Positions 35,704 to 45,683 are shown, counted from the stretch's first letter. The stretch is DNA of 64,000 nt from Acidimicrobiales bacterium (GCA_020628865.1 JAHDEJ010000013.1:1-64000), one strand, 5' to 3'. Program-made: numbers and translations. The notes: generated from the letters alone by a model not told the origin.

Positions 35704-36147
35704 ATGCGCGATCGTGTGCTCCACAATTCGGTACGGGCGCTGCTCCCGGATACGGACCGCATCGTGCACCTTGTGCACATGTGGAGCCGCCATCGGCTCA
35801 TGCTCCCGTACGCCATTGCCGCGTTCGCCGGCCTGTTCGTTGTGGCATTCGTGGTCGGTGTCGACCAGTGGAGCGGGCGGATCGGGCTTGGGCTCGCGGG
35901 CGCAGCCACGGCGGCGATGGCGACAACCGAATATCGCGTCCTCGCACTGACGACGAGCGGGCTCGTGCTCCTGCGTTCGAGCCGCGTCCGACAGAAGGCG
36001 GTGGCGGTCATCGAGACGCTGCCATCCAGCACGGCGATCGCTCCGGAGACCAGCAATCTGGTCATCACCGACTGGTCGGTCGGCGACGCAATCTACAGCG
36101 TGATGAAGCGCCACCAGGCCTCGATGGTCGCCATCTCGCAACGATGA
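35704..36147 (+). CDS. Small membrane protein of unknown function
   Basis: 147 residues. Two hydrophobic segments (about 38-55 and 62-78) are followed by a soluble beta-rich domain (YRVLALTTSGLVLLRSSRVR). This could be a PH-like (YdbS-type) domain on the cytoplasmic side. Its stop overlaps the start of the protease gene by ATGA, so the two proteins are made together. No family is assigned. Confidence 0.55.
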   Translation: MRDRVLHNSVRALLPDTDRIVHLVHMWSRHRLMLPYAIAAFAGLFVVAFVVGVDQWSGRIGLGLAGAATAAMATTEYRVLALTTSGLVLLRSSRVRQKAVAVIETLPSSTAIAPETSNLVITDWSVGDAIYSVMKRHQASMVAISQR

Positions 36148-36812
36148 GGCGGGCGGGGGCAACGCTGTTGTCGGCGGTTCTTCTGCTCGTGGCCTGCGGT
36201 GACGCCACCTCAACTCCGGATGAGCGTGCTGTCTCGCTCACCACGACAGCATGCGGTCATGCCTCTCGAACGACCGGCGCAGGCGTCATCGTGGAGGACG
36301 GATGGGTGCTCGCCTCGGCCCACGTCGTGGCCGGTGCGGGCGAGGTCGAGGTCACCGGTGGTTTCGGATCCGCCGTGGCGCGCGTTGCGGTCCTGGACGA
36401 GGACGCAGATCTTGCCCTCCTGAACGTTTCCGGAGCGAACGCCGATCCCGTCGACGTGGCGAGGGCCGCGGTCGGCGACATCGTCGAATTCGCCGGCGGC
36501 GGGCCGTCCGGTCCCATCGCTTCGACCGTGCTTCGGCCGGTCGAGGTTCGCATCGAAGGTGTCCGGTCGACCGAGCGGACGAGTCGGCTGGGCTATGAGA
36601 TCGATGCCCGGGTAGCGCTCGGCGACAGTGGTGATGGGGTGTTCGACGAGGACGGCGCTCTGGTCGGGGTCGTGTTCGGCCGCCCACTCGAGGAGGAGAG
36701 CCGATCCTTCGTCGTGCGGCACGAGGAGATCAACCGGGTGCTCTCCCTCGATCGCGGCGGGAACTGGTCATGCGACCCCACACAGCATCGGGTGGTGCTC
36801 ACCGCTGGGTGA
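36144..36812 (+). CDS. Trypsin-like serine protease lipoprotein
   Basis: 222 residues. A lipoprotein signal ends at C18 (LLVACG). The chymotrypsin-fold triad is complete: H60 in ASAHVV, D89 in DADLALL and S162 in GDSGDGVF. Two further Cys (C37 and the one in NWSCDP) could form a disulfide. There is no PDZ domain, unlike HtrA. It should act on the outer face of the membrane and is coupled to the small membrane protein before it. Confidence 0.85.
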   Translation: MRRAGATLLSAVLLLVACGDATSTPDERAVSLTTTACGHASRTTGAGVIVEDGWVLASAHVVAGAGEVEVTGGFGSAVARVAVLDEDADLALLNVSGANADPVDVARAAVGDIVEFAGGGPSGPIASTVLRPVEVRIEGVRSTERTSRLGYEIDARVALGDSGDGVFDEDGALVGVVFGRPLEEESRSFVVRHEEINRVLSLDRGGNWSCDPTQHRVVLTAG

Positions 36813-36876
36813 ATCGACCCGTGTTGCATTTTCTTTATGTGACTCAAGACCTCGGCGATCGCGACGATTGTCAACC

Positions 36877-37050
36877 ATGCTGATGATTGAAGTTGTCGCG
36901 AACACGATGCTCCTCATGCTGATCCTTGGCGTCGCGATTGTCGGCGGAACACGGTTCGTGAACTGGTTGAACGAGTTTGCCAATCGATCTGTGGTTCGGA
37001 TCGAGTCGCGCAACCTCGACGGCGACCTGCGCCGCATTCTCGAAGACTGA
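36877..37050 (+). CDS. Small single-pass membrane protein of 57 residues
   Basis: From the ATG at 36877: a hydrophobic helix (ANTMLLMLILGVAIVGG, residues 8-24) followed by a charged amphipathic tail (SRNLDGDLRRILED). It is too short for a confident family call, but the topology and codon use look real. It ends 28 bp from the convergent nucleoside hydrolase. Confidence 0.45.
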   Translation: MLMIEVVANTMLLMLILGVAIVGGTRFVNWLNEFANRSVVRIESRNLDGDLRRILED

Positions 37051-37078
37051 CCACAAGCCGGCCCGGGCGTCGGCCCAG

Positions 37079-38005
37079 TCAGCCCAGCAGCTCGTAGAGC
37101 ATCCCGAAGAACGCATCCTCGGGGTAGCGGGTGACCACCGTTGCGTTCGGGGTCCCCTGAGCGAAGCCGTAGTGATCCACGATCATCGTGCCTCGCATCG
37201 GATCCGGACCGATCGCGATGTCCACCGCAAGAAACTCACTCGTCGCGGGCGACGGGTCGATGGCATGTGCCATTGCAATTGGGTCGGGAAAGTCCGGCCC
37301 GGCGAGCCGCGTTTCCTCCCAGGCGTACTGCGCCAGTGTGGCCTGGATGTCGATGCTGAAGTTGGCCTGCGCGGTGCCGAGCGCACGGATCTCCGCCCGG
37401 CGCTCCTCGGTGACCACGGCATTCGCAATGCTCACGTCCCAGCCGACCAGTTCGAGCGGCATGCCGGACCGCAGAACGACCCGTACAGCCTCGGGGTCGA
37501 CCCAGAAGTTGAACTCTGCGGTCGGCGTGATGTTGCCGGGGCCGTGTTCTCCGGTGCCACCCATGATGACGACACGCTCGACCTTCTCGGCGATGTCCGG
37601 TGCCCACAGCAGCGCGATGGCGAGATTCGTGAGCGGTCCGATGGCGATGAGCGTGACCTCTCCCGGGTTGGCTCGGATCGTGTCGACGATGACCTGTGGA
37701 CCCCATCCCTCGGCCGGTGTCCGTCCGCTGAGCGGGAGACCGATGTCGCCCATTCCGTCTTCGCCGTGCACCTCTTGTGCGGTCTGCAGGTCGCGGGCCA
37801 TCGGCGCCGGCGCGCCGGCGTACACCGGGGTGTCGGCACCGCAGAGTTCGACCGTGTAGAGCGCGTTCTGAACGGCCTGATCGAGCGGCACGTTTCCGGC
37901 AACCACGGTGAAGCCGACCACGTCGACGTCGGGGTGGGCGAGCGCCATGCACATGGCCACGGCGTCGTCGCTTGCGGTGTCGGTGTCGATCAGAAACTTG
38001 CGCAT
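37079..38005 (-). CDS. Nucleoside hydrolase (IUNH family)
   Basis: 308 residues. The N-terminal DTDTASDDA places the Ca2+-binding Asp cluster at D7, D9, D13 and D14. LIAIGPLTNLAIAL, VIMGGT and ITPTAEFNFWVDPEA complete the family pattern. It cleaves the N-glycosidic bond of ribonucleosides for salvage. Active-site His variation that distinguishes IU, CU and IAG classes is not resolved here. It is divergent from ilvD with a 35-bp gap. Confidence 0.9.
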   Translation of the reverse strand: MRKFLIDTDTASDDAVAMCMALAHPDVDVVGFTVVAGNVPLDQAVQNALYTVELCGADTPVYAGAPAPMARDLQTAQEVHGEDGMGDIGLPLSGRTPAEGWGPQVIVDTIRANPGEVTLIAIGPLTNLAIALLWAPDIAEKVERVVIMGGTGEHGPGNITPTAEFNFWVDPEAVRVVLRSGMPLELVGWDVSIANAVVTEERRAEIRALGTAQANFSIDIQATLAQYAWEETRLAGPDFPDPIAMAHAIDPSPATSEFLAVDIAIGPDPMRGTMIVDHYGFAQGTPNATVVTRYPEDAFFGMLYELLG

Positions 38006-38040
38006 GGGGCCGCACGATAGCTGGCATCTAGACTGCGGTC

Positions 38041-39894
38041 ATGGCCAACTACCGCTCCCACGAATCCACCTCCGGCCGCAACATGGCCGGCGCACGCGCC
38101 CTTTGGCGGGCGACGGGCATGACCGACGATGATTTCGACAACAAGCCGATCATCGCGGTCGCCAACTCGTTCACCCAGTTCGTTCCCGGGCACGTCCACC
38201 TGAAGGACATGGGCCAGCTCGTGGCCCGCGAGATCGAGGCGGCCGGTGGCGTGGCCAAGGAGTTCAACACCATCGCCGTCGACGACGGCATCGCCATGGG
38301 GCACTCCGGCATGCTCTACTCCCTCCCGAGCCGAGACCTCATCGCCGACTCGGTCGAGTACATGGTGAACGGCCACAAGGCCGATGCGCTGGTGTGCATC
38401 AGCAACTGCGACAAGATCACACCGGGCATGCTCATGGCCGCCATGCGCCTCAACATCCCGGCGGTCTTCGTCTCCGGTGGACCGATGGAGGCGGGCAAGA
38501 CCAAGCTCGCCGGCGAAGAGGTCAAGGTCGATCTCATCGACGCAATGATGAAGGCCGGCGACAAGAACGTCAGCGACGAGGACGTCGAACGGATCGAACG
38601 GTCGGCCTGTCCCACCTGCGGCTCCTGCTCCGGCATGTTCACCGCCAACTCGATGAACTGCCTGACCGAGGCGCTCGGCTTGTCGCTGCCCGGCAACGGC
38701 ACCACGCTCGCCACCCACGCCGACCGCGAGCGCCTCTTCCTCGAGGCCGGCCGACTCATCGTCGACATCGCGAAGCGGTACTACGTGAAGGAGGACGATT
38801 CCGTCCTGCCTCGTTCGGTGGGTTCCAAAACGGCGTTCATGAATGCCATGTCGCTCGATATCGCCATGGGCGGCTCCACCAACACGATCCTCCACCTCCT
38901 GGCTGCGGCCGAAGAAGGGGCCGTGGACTTCACCATGGCGGACATCGATGCGCTCAGCCGCCGGGTGCCGAACCTGTGCAAGGTCGCGCCGGCGGTCAAC
39001 GAGTACCACGTCGAAGATGTCCACCGAGCGGGTGGCATCCCGGCGATCATGGGCGAGCTCGCCCGTGGCGGAATCATCGAAACGTCGACGCCGCTGATCC
39101 ACGCCGCCAATTGGGACGAAGCGTTGGCGCAGTGGGACATCGCTCTGGATCCGTCGGAGGAAGTGAAGACCTTCTTCCGGGCCGGCCCGGCCGGCATCCC
39201 CACGCAGGTGGCGTTCAGCCAGGCCACCCGCTGGGACACACTCGACGACGACCGCGAGAACGGCTGCATCCGATCCGTCGAGCACGCCTACTCGACCGAA
39301 GGTGGCCTTGCCGTGCTGTTCGGCAACATCGCCGAAGACGGCTGCATCGTGAAGACGGCAGGCGTCGACGAGTCCATCTGGACGTTCAGCGGTCCGGCCC
39401 GCGTCTACGAGTCGCAGGAAGCCGCGCTCGACGGCGTGCTCGAAGAGGTCGAGGCCGGAGACGTCGTGATCGTCCGGTACGAGGGCCCCAAGGGCGGTCC
39501 GGGCATGCAGGAGATGCTGTACCCGACCACCTACATCAAGAGCCGCGGCCTCGGCAAGGAGTGTGCGTTGCTCACCGACGGCCGCTTCTCCGGCGGCACG
39601 AGCGGCCTCTCGATCGGCCACGCCTCGCCCGAGGCGGCCGAGGGCGGTCTCATCGGGCTGGTCGAGGACGGCGACATCATCGAGATCGACATCCCGAACC
39701 GTTCGATCAACCTTGCGGTCGACGAGGCGACGCTGCAGGCCCGCCACGAAGCCCAACTCGCACGCGGCCACGACGCCTACAGCCCACTGGATCGGGATCG
39801 TGAGGTCAGCCAGGCACTCCAGGCGTTTGCTGCGATGACCACGTCGGCGTCGCGTGGCGCCGTGCGCGACGTGAGCCAGCTTCGCAAGGGGTGA
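38041..39894 (+). CDS. ilvD: Dihydroxy-acid dehydratase
   Basis: 617 residues, the length of the E. coli type. Cluster ligands are visible as C123 ([11 protein letters not shown]) and C196 in [12 protein letters not shown], and [16 protein letters not shown] and [17 protein letters not shown] are family signatures. It makes the 2-ketoacid precursors of valine and isoleucine. It works with ilvBN at 58 kb but is not in that operon. The stop overlaps the next gene as GTGA. Confidence 0.97.
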   Translation: MANYRSHESTSGRNMAGARALWRATGMTDDDFDNKPIIAVANSFTQFVPGHVHLKDMGQLVAREIEAAGGVAKEFNTIAVDDGIAMGHSGMLYSLPSRDLIADSVEYMVNGHKADALVCISNCDKITPGMLMAAMRLNIPAVFVSGGPMEAGKTKLAGEEVKVDLIDAMMKAGDKNVSDEDVERIERSACPTCGSCSGMFTANSMNCLTEALGLSLPGNGTTLATHADRERLFLEAGRLIVDIAKRYYVKEDDSVLPRSVGSKTAFMNAMSLDIAMGGSTNTILHLLAAAEEGAVDFTMADIDALSRRVPNLCKVAPAVNEYHVEDVHRAGGIPAIMGELARGGIIETSTPLIHAANWDEALAQWDIALDPSEEVKTFFRAGPAGIPTQVAFSQATRWDTLDDDRENGCIRSVEHAYSTEGGLAVLFGNIAEDGCIVKTAGVDESIWTFSGPARVYESQEAALDGVLEEVEAGDVVIVRYEGPKGGPGMQEMLYPTTYIKSRGLGKECALLTDGRFSGGTSGLSIGHASPEAAEGGLIGLVEDGDIIEIDIPNRSINLAVDEATLQARHEAQLARGHDAYSPLDRDREVSQALQAFAAMTTSASRGAVRDVSQLRKG

Positions 39895-40694
39895 GTGTTC
39901 CCAAGCTGCTGGGGCTCCCGTGGGACGGAAGCTCCTCATTTCTCCGGGGGCCGGCGGGTGCGCCGGACGCAGTCAGGACGGCGTTGCATGGTGGCTCGGC
40001 CAACTACACGACCGAACTCGGCGTGCAGGTCGATCCCGACCGCTGGATCGACCTCGGAGACCTCGACTTCACGAGCGAGGAGCCTGCAGTTGCACATGAG
40101 ACGATTCGAGCGGGCGTCGACGCCGCGATCCTCGATGGGGCACCCATCCTGTCGGTCGGCGGCGATCACTTCGTCACCTGGCCGATCATCGAGGCGCTGC
40201 GCTCCCGGCACGATCAGCTGACGATCCTGCACTTCGACGCCCACCCGGACCTGTACGACGCGCTCGACGGCAACCGGTGGTCGCACGCATGTCCTTTTGC
40301 CCGCATCATGGAAGCTGGTTTGGCGGACCGGCTGGTGCAGCTCGGAATCCGGACGGCAACACCGCACCAGCGCGAACAGGTCGAGCGATTCGGTGTGGAG
40401 ATGCACGAACTCCGGTCGTGGGACGGCGCGGTGCCCGAGCTCTCCGGACCCGTCTACGTGTCGGTCGACGTGGACGCGCTCGATCCCGCATTCGCCCCGG
40501 GGATCTCGCACTTCGAGCCGGGTGGGATGAGCAGCAGGCAGCTGATCGATTCGCTGCACCAGCTCGCGGGCATGGACCTCACCCTTGTTGGCGCAGACGT
40601 GGTCGAGATCAACGTCGATCGCGACGTCCACGACATGACCGCAATGGTCGGAGCGAAGCTCGTCCGCGAGCTGCTCGGTCTGATGCTGAGCTGA
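39891..40694 (+). CDS. Arginase/agmatinase-family ureohydrolase
   Basis: 267 residues from a GTG that overlaps the ilvD stop. Binuclear Mn ligands are visible in [17 protein letters not shown] and [14 protein letters not shown]. The N-terminal [20 protein letters not shown] is agmatinase-like, so release of urea from agmatine or a related guanidino compound is likely. No arginine decarboxylase is nearby. The exact substrate is uncertain. Confidence 0.82.
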   Translation: MSVPKLLGLPWDGSSSFLRGPAGAPDAVRTALHGGSANYTTELGVQVDPDRWIDLGDLDFTSEEPAVAHETIRAGVDAAILDGAPILSVGGDHFVTWPIIEALRSRHDQLTILHFDAHPDLYDALDGNRWSHACPFARIMEAGLADRLVQLGIRTATPHQREQVERFGVEMHELRSWDGAVPELSGPVYVSVDVDALDPAFAPGISHFEPGGMSSRQLIDSLHQLAGMDLTLVGADVVEINVDRDVHDMTAMVGAKLVRELLGLMLS

Positions 40695-40792
40695 CGACAG
40701 GTTGTCGTTGGCCGACACCGACGAATCCCCACCATTGCGCTGAATGGCAGCGCTCTACACTCGCATCACGGCGACGAGGGAGCGACAGCCAC

Positions 40793-41656
40793 ATGACCTT
40801 TGCAGCGGTGGAAGCCGGAGGAACCAAGTTCCGAGCGGCGATCGTCGACGACGAGATGACCGTGGTCGACGAAGCATGGATTCCGACCACGACGCCCGAC
40901 GAGACGCTCGGTGCCGTCGAGCGGTTCTTCGCCGGTCATCCGCAGACGAGGGCTCTGGGCATTGCGTCGTTTGGGCCGCTCATCGTCGACCCGGAGTCCG
41001 CCACCTACGGCTCCATCGCCAAGACGCCGAAGCCCCATTGGACGGGAGCCCCACTGCTCAGTCGGCTTCAGGCCAGCCTTGGCGTTCCGGCTGACATCCA
41101 GACCGATGTCGAGGCCGCAGCAGTCGCCGAGCACGAGCTTGGAGCGGGGCAGGGGCACCGCAGCGTTGGTTACGTCACCGTCGGCACCGGCATCGGCGCC
41201 GCACTCGCCATCGACGGCGTGCCGTTCCGCGGTCGGGATCACACCGAGCTGGGCCACATCCCCGTCCGGCGGATGCCCGGCGACACGTTTGCCGGTCGCT
41301 GTCCATTCCACACGGACTGCCTCGAGGGCATGGCCTGCGGCCCCGCGATTGCCGAACGGTGGGAGGCCGATCCGTCGACACTCGACGACCGTGACGACGT
41401 GTGGGACCTGGAAGCCGGCTATCTGGCGCAGCTCGTTCGCGTGTATTCGCTCGCCTTCGCCCCGGACGTGATCCTGTTCGGTGGGGGCGTGGGCACACGC
41501 CCGGACATGGCCGATCGCATTCAGCGGGCTGCAATGGCGGACATCGCCGGCTATTCGGTGAGCCATTCGGACAACGCCAACCTGGTGAAGACGGCCGGAC
41601 TCGGTGCCGAGGCCGGCCTGATCGGTGCGGCGCTGATCGCTCGTTCGCTCGTCTGA
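40793..41656 (+). CDS. ROK-family sugar kinase (fructokinase-like)
   Basis: 287 residues. ATP-binding EAGGTKFR, GTGIGAAL, and the zinc motif H...C..C in TELGHIPV and CPFHTDCLEGMACGPA are those of ROK fructokinases (Mak/GmuE type). Beside a mannitol-type dehydrogenase, it would phosphorylate the fructose formed. GAGGGAG lies upstream of the ATG. It ends convergently with the DeoR gene in a shared hairpin. Confidence 0.85.
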   Translation: MTFAAVEAGGTKFRAAIVDDEMTVVDEAWIPTTTPDETLGAVERFFAGHPQTRALGIASFGPLIVDPESATYGSIAKTPKPHWTGAPLLSRLQASLGVPADIQTDVEAAAVAEHELGAGQGHRSVGYVTVGTGIGAALAIDGVPFRGRDHTELGHIPVRRMPGDTFAGRCPFHTDCLEGMACGPAIAERWEADPSTLDDRDDVWDLEAGYLAQLVRVYSLAFAPDVILFGGGVGTRPDMADRIQRAAMADIAGYSVSHSDNANLVKTAGLGAEAGLIGAALIARSLV

Positions 41657-41671
41657 CCCCAGGGGTCAGAC
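41651..41671. terminator. Bidirectional terminator spanning two stop codons
   Basis: GTCTGACCCC and GGGGTCAGAC are perfect 10-bp complements around a single base. The left arm carries the kinase stop and the right arm the DeoR stop, so one hairpin ends both convergent transcripts. Confidence 0.7.
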
Positions 41672-42460
41672 GGTGACCACCTCGACGCCGTGAGTGCGGA
41701 TGGCGTCGAGCATCGCAGTGTCGGTCTCGGTCCCGGTGATCAGAATGTCGATGTCGGCCCAGGCGCCGAACCGCACGAGGTGGTCGTGACCGAACTTCGA
41801 GGGGTCGACGAGCGCCACGACATGGCTCGCCGAGCGGATCATCGCCTGTTTGATGGAGGCTTCGAACGTGTACGGCGTGGACAGCCCGGCTTCGGTCGCC
41901 CCATCGGTGCTGATGAACAACACGTCGACGTTGAGGCGCTGGACGGCTTCGACCGCCTGAGCGTCCACGACGGAGAGCGTCTGGCTCCGGATTTCTCCGC
42001 CGAGAATGCTCACACCGGCGGCGTCGGCCTGAGCCAACGCCTGTGCGGTCGGCAGCGAGTTCGTGACGATGTGCAGATTGCGGCCACGCGGGATGACCTC
42101 GGCGAACCGTGTGAGGGTGCTGCCCGCATCGATCATCACGCTGCCGCCGTCGGGAAGCTCCTCGACGGCGCGCGCAGCGATACGACGCTTGTCTTCGTCG
42201 TAGGCGTCGTCGCGCTTGGCGACGAGCGGCTCGAACGACGACCAGCTCACGGCCCCACCGTGCACGCGTTGCAGGAGGTGTTTCTCCTGGAGTTCGGACA
42301 GATCCCGACGAATCGTCTCGGTGGTGACCCCGAACCGATCGGCCAGATCGGAGACCTCGACCGCACCGTGCAAGTCCACGAGCGCGAGGATCTTGCGTTG
42401 GCGTTCCGATTGGAAGAGCGGAGTGCGCTCACCGACTTCAGTTGTTTCCTGTAGCGACAC
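41666..42460 (-). CDS. DeoR-family transcriptional regulator
   Basis: 264 residues. N-terminal helix-turn-helix (VEVSDLADRFGVTTETIRRD) and the DeoR sensor domain with LFISTDGATEAGLSTP and the sugar-phosphate-binding DAGSTLTRF. Regulators of this class sense phosphorylated sugars. Its start lies inside the 3' end of the dehydrogenase gene (23-bp overlap), so it is made from the same transcript and probably regulates the polyol genes. Confidence 0.92.
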   Translation of the reverse strand: MSLQETTEVGERTPLFQSERQRKILALVDLHGAVEVSDLADRFGVTTETIRRDLSELQEKHLLQRVHGGAVSWSSFEPLVAKRDDAYDEDKRRIAARAVEELPDGGSVMIDAGSTLTRFAEVIPRGRNLHIVTNSLPTAQALAQADAAGVSILGGEIRSQTLSVVDAQAVEAVQRLNVDVLFISTDGATEAGLSTPYTFEASIKQAMIRSASHVVALVDPSKFGHDHLVRFGAWADIDILITGTETDTAMLDAIRTHGVEVVTV

Positions 42461-43919
42461 CCAGGCCCCCCGTGGCGTTGCGAATGGTCGATCGTAGCCC
42501 TTGGGTACGAACGGATTCCAACGCCGCCACGAAGGATTGCTGGAGTGTCGAATCGGACTGGAGTGCGTCGTCGAAGACGACGTCGAGTGTGAGGAAGGAC
42601 GCAGGGTCGCCGACCGAGGCTGCGGCAGCGGCCGTGATGATGTCGTTCAGCGGGTCCGGGGCGAGCTCGAATGGCTGTCCGTCGTCGGTGACACCGAGGA
42701 GGTACTGGCACCAAGTCGCGAGCAGCAGGCCGCCGAGTACGGTCGGTCCGCCGGCGGCGAGGTGCGTGCGCACGGTGGGCAGCAGGAACTTGGGGAGCTT
42801 GCCGGAGCCGTCGGAGCAGAGGCGGGCGACCTGGTCTCGAATCTGTGGGTTCGAGAATCGTTCGATGAGGATCTCGATGTACTCGTCCACATCCAGGCCG
42901 GGCACCGGTTCGAGCGAGGTCTTTGCTTCGTTGTCGAGGAAGGCACGAACGAAGGCGAGGACGTCCGGGTCGGCCATGGCGTCGTGCACGAGTTCGATGC
43001 CGAGGAGCGCTGCGGCGTAGGCGAGGCAGGAGTGGCCGGCGTTGAGCAGCTGCAGTTTCATGTGCTCGTAGGGCTGAACGTCGTCCGTGATGATGATGTC
43101 GAGTTCCTCGAACGGTGGACGGGCGCCCGCGAAGTCGTCCTCGATCACCCACTGGCGGAACGGTTCGCAGGCGACGGGCCATGCGTCGGCGATGCTGTGG
43201 TTGTCCGCCAGCCAGACGCGGTCGTCATCGCTGGTCGCCGGGGTGATGCGGTCCACCATGCTGTTCGGGAACGCCACGTTGCCGGCGATCCAGCCGGCGA
43301 GTTCCGGATTCAGCTGCATCGCCACGCCCAACGTGGCGGCGCGGGTGGCGGCACCGTTGGCCATGATGTTGTCGCAGCTCATGATCGTGACCGGAGCGCC
43401 GCCGTCCACCATGCGCTGTTCGAGGCCGGCCGCAATGAGGGCAAAGGCGGAACCGGGGGCGGCGTTGGGGGATTCGGCGTCGAATTCACCGGACGCATCG
43501 TCGATCGGATAGCCGCCCTCGGTCACGGTGAGCGACACGATCTGCGTCGTTGGTGCAGCAATGGCGGAGATGAGCTCTGCCGGATCTGGGTGCGCGTGGA
43601 TGTAACCGACCATCGAACCGATCACGGTGGCCGACGTTTCCTCGGCGCCGCGCTCGATCACGGTGAACAAGGTGTCCTGGCCCAGCAGTGCGTCGGCCAT
43701 GGCGGCATCACCGGGAAGCACGCCTGCTCCGAGGATGGCCCAGTCGGTGTTTCCGGCCCGGCACAGCTCGTCAACGTAGGTGGCGAGGTGCGAACGGTGG
43801 AAGCCGCCGACCCCGATGTGCACGATCGACGGTGTCAGGGCCGAACGGTCGTAGGGGGGCGGCGAGACCGTGGCGTCGAGGTCCGAGAGGCCAGCAGAGG
43901 AGAGTCGGGTCGGTTCCAT
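42438..43919 (-). CDS. Mannitol dehydrogenase-family polyol dehydrogenase
   Basis: 493 residues. NAD-binding IVHIGVGGFHRSHLATYVDE, SCDNIMANG, FPNSMVDRITPAT and the catalytic Lys/Asn/His cluster in HMKLQLLNAGHSCLAY mark the long-chain mannitol dehydrogenase family. It oxidises a polyol such as mannitol or arabitol to the ketose. It is divergent from the ABC importer, and its last codons overlap deoR. Mannitol is the best guess but is not proven. Confidence 0.9.
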   Translation of the reverse strand: MEPTRLSSAGLSDLDATVSPPPYDRSALTPSIVHIGVGGFHRSHLATYVDELCRAGNTDWAILGAGVLPGDAAMADALLGQDTLFTVIERGAEETSATVIGSMVGYIHAHPDPAELISAIAAPTTQIVSLTVTEGGYPIDDASGEFDAESPNAAPGSAFALIAAGLEQRMVDGGAPVTIMSCDNIMANGAATRAATLGVAMQLNPELAGWIAGNVAFPNSMVDRITPATSDDDRVWLADNHSIADAWPVACEPFRQWVIEDDFAGARPPFEELDIIITDDVQPYEHMKLQLLNAGHSCLAYAAALLGIELVHDAMADPDVLAFVRAFLDNEAKTSLEPVPGLDVDEYIEILIERFSNPQIRDQVARLCSDGSGKLPKFLLPTVRTHLAAGGPTVLGGLLLATWCQYLLGVTDDGQPFELAPDPLNDIITAAAAASVGDPASFLTLDVVFDDALQSDSTLQQSFVAALESVRTQGLRSTIRNATGGLGVATGNN

Positions 43920-43954
43920 ACCGGGAGCGTAGAACAACGCAAACGAAGGTGAAT

Positions 43955-43991
43955 TCGGAACGAACGCCAATATGGAAGAACCGCGTTCCGA
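43955..43991. promoter_or_regulatory. Candidate operator in the divergent polyol promoter region
   Basis: TCGGAACG (43955-43962) and CGTTCCGA (43984-43991) are perfect complements with half-site centres 29 bp apart. They lie between the dehydrogenase and ABC-transporter starts, a natural place for the DeoR regulator to bind. Confidence 0.4.
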
Positions 43992-44104
43992 CGATTTCAA
44001 GCCCGACCCGACCCCCAAACCAACATAAACACAGGTAAAACCTGAGGAAGTGCAAGTGGGGGACACCCCATTCGCGCCTGTTCAAACAACGAAGGGGAAA
44101 CCAC

Positions 44105-45586
44105 GTGAACACCACACCACGCAGCGAGCGCCGCTCACTGCACTTCATCCTCATGAGCATGCTGGCGGTCTTTGCCGTCATTGCTGCTGCATGCGGTAGC
44201 GACGCAGCTGACGTCGTCGACAGCGCAACGGACGCCGTCGAGGACGGCGCAGAGGCCGTCGAAGACGCCGTCACCGGCGACGACGAAGAAGAAGCCATGG
44301 AAGAAGAAGACGCCATGGAAGAAGATGGCGACGACGCCATGGAGGAAGAGGTCGCCGTTGATCGTTCGATCACCGTCGCACTCGTCGGCAACGACAACAT
44401 CACCCGCATGGGCGAGCTGGCCGCAGAGCACTTCACTCCGCAGACCGGCATCGAAGTCAACCTGACCGTGCTCGACGAGCAGACCCTGCGCGAGGTCACC
44501 ACCCGTGACGTCGGCGCCGGCGGCGAGCAGTTCGACGTTGTCCAGATCGGCATGTACGAGACGCCGCAGTTCGGCGCCAACGGCTGGCTCGTTGGTCTCA
44601 ACGACCTCGCTGCCGCATCCGACACCTACGACATCGACGACCTGATCCCGGCCGTGCGCAACGGTCTGTCGGTCGACGGTGAGCTCTACGCCTCGCCGTT
44701 CTACGCCGAGTCGTCGTTCGTGATGTACCGCTCGGACATCATCGACAACATGCCGGCTGCTCCCACCTGGGAAGAAGTTGCGGCCATCGCTCGCGAGGTC
44801 GACACCGAGGAAATGGCCGGCATCTGCCTCCGCGGCAAGCCCGGCTGGGGTGACCTCGGCGCGGCGTTCACCACCGTGCTCAACACCTTCGGTGGCACCT
44901 GGTGGCTCGCCAACGACGACGGCTCCATCGGCGCCTCGCAGGTCGATCAGCCCGAGTTCGCCGAAGCGCTGAACTTCTACGTTGACCTCCTCAACGACGC
45001 TGGCGAAGATGACGCCGCCAACTCCAGCTTCAACGAGTGCAAGACGCTCTACGAAGAGGGCAAGGTCGCCATGTGGTACGACGCCACGGTCGCTGCCAGC
45101 CTCTTCCCGGACGACGTTGTGGCCAACACGGCCTTCGCCCTCGCTCCGACCAAGGAGACCGACGCCTCCGGTTGGCTCTGGGCCTGGACCCTCGCCATCC
45201 CGGTCAGCACCTCTGACCAGGACGCCGCATGGCAGTTCATCGACTGGGCAACCAACGCCGACTACCACGAGCTGATCGCCTCCGAAGACGGCTGGCGTGC
45301 AGTTCCCCCGGGCACCCGTCAGTCGCTCTACGAGCGCCCCGAGTACCTCGAGGCTGCTGACGCATTCGCGCAGCGCACGCTCGACGCCATGCTCGCCGCT
45401 CCGATCGACAACCCCGGCACCACGCCGCGGCCCGGTCTCCCCGGCGTGCAGTACGTGGGCGTTCCTGAGTTCCAGGACGTCGGCACCCAGTGCACCCAGC
45501 TCTTCTCCGCCGCCATCGCTGGTTCGATGAGCGTCGAAGATGCGCTCGCTGACTGCCACATCATCGCATCTGAAGTCAGCAACTAA
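44105..45586 (+). CDS. Sugar/polyol ABC transporter substrate-binding lipoprotein
   Basis: 493 residues from a GTG. A signal peptide ends in a lipobox with C30 (VIAAACG). A very acidic, repetitive linker (about 31-83, with repeated AMEEE/AMEED blocks) leads to a family-1 solute-binding fold (FDVVQIGMYETPQFG, YASPFYAESSFVMYRSDI). It resembles SmoE/polyol-binding proteins. It is first of the importer operon; GAAGGGGAAACC precedes the start. Confidence 0.92.
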   Translation: MNTTPRSERRSLHFILMSMLAVFAVIAAACGSDAADVVDSATDAVEDGAEAVEDAVTGDDEEEAMEEEDAMEEDGDDAMEEEVAVDRSITVALVGNDNITRMGELAAEHFTPQTGIEVNLTVLDEQTLREVTTRDVGAGGEQFDVVQIGMYETPQFGANGWLVGLNDLAAASDTYDIDDLIPAVRNGLSVDGELYASPFYAESSFVMYRSDIIDNMPAAPTWEEVAAIAREVDTEEMAGICLRGKPGWGDLGAAFTTVLNTFGGTWWLANDDGSIGASQVDQPEFAEALNFYVDLLNDAGEDDAANSSFNECKTLYEEGKVAMWYDATVAASLFPDDVVANTAFALAPTKETDASGWLWAWTLAIPVSTSDQDAAWQFIDWATNADYHELIASEDGWRAVPPGTRQSLYERPEYLEAADAFAQRTLDAMLAAPIDNPGTTPRPGLPGVQYVGVPEFQDVGTQCTQLFSAAIAGSMSVEDALADCHIIASEVSN

Positions 45587-45654
45587 ACGAAAGTCCACAC
45601 AAAGCCACGCAATACCAGCTATTGCATGGCTGAAGTGAAAGACTGATTACCTGT

Positions 45655-45683
45655 CCGGCCGGGCGTCTCGTACGCCCGGCCGG
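45655..45683 (+). terminator. Intercistronic hairpin after the binding-protein gene
   Basis: CCGGCCGGGCGT and ACGCCCGGCCGG form a perfect 12-bp stem, followed by GCGTGTTTCG. Lying between the binding protein and the permeases, it probably protects or partly terminates mRNA so that more binding protein than permease is made. Confidence 0.65.
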
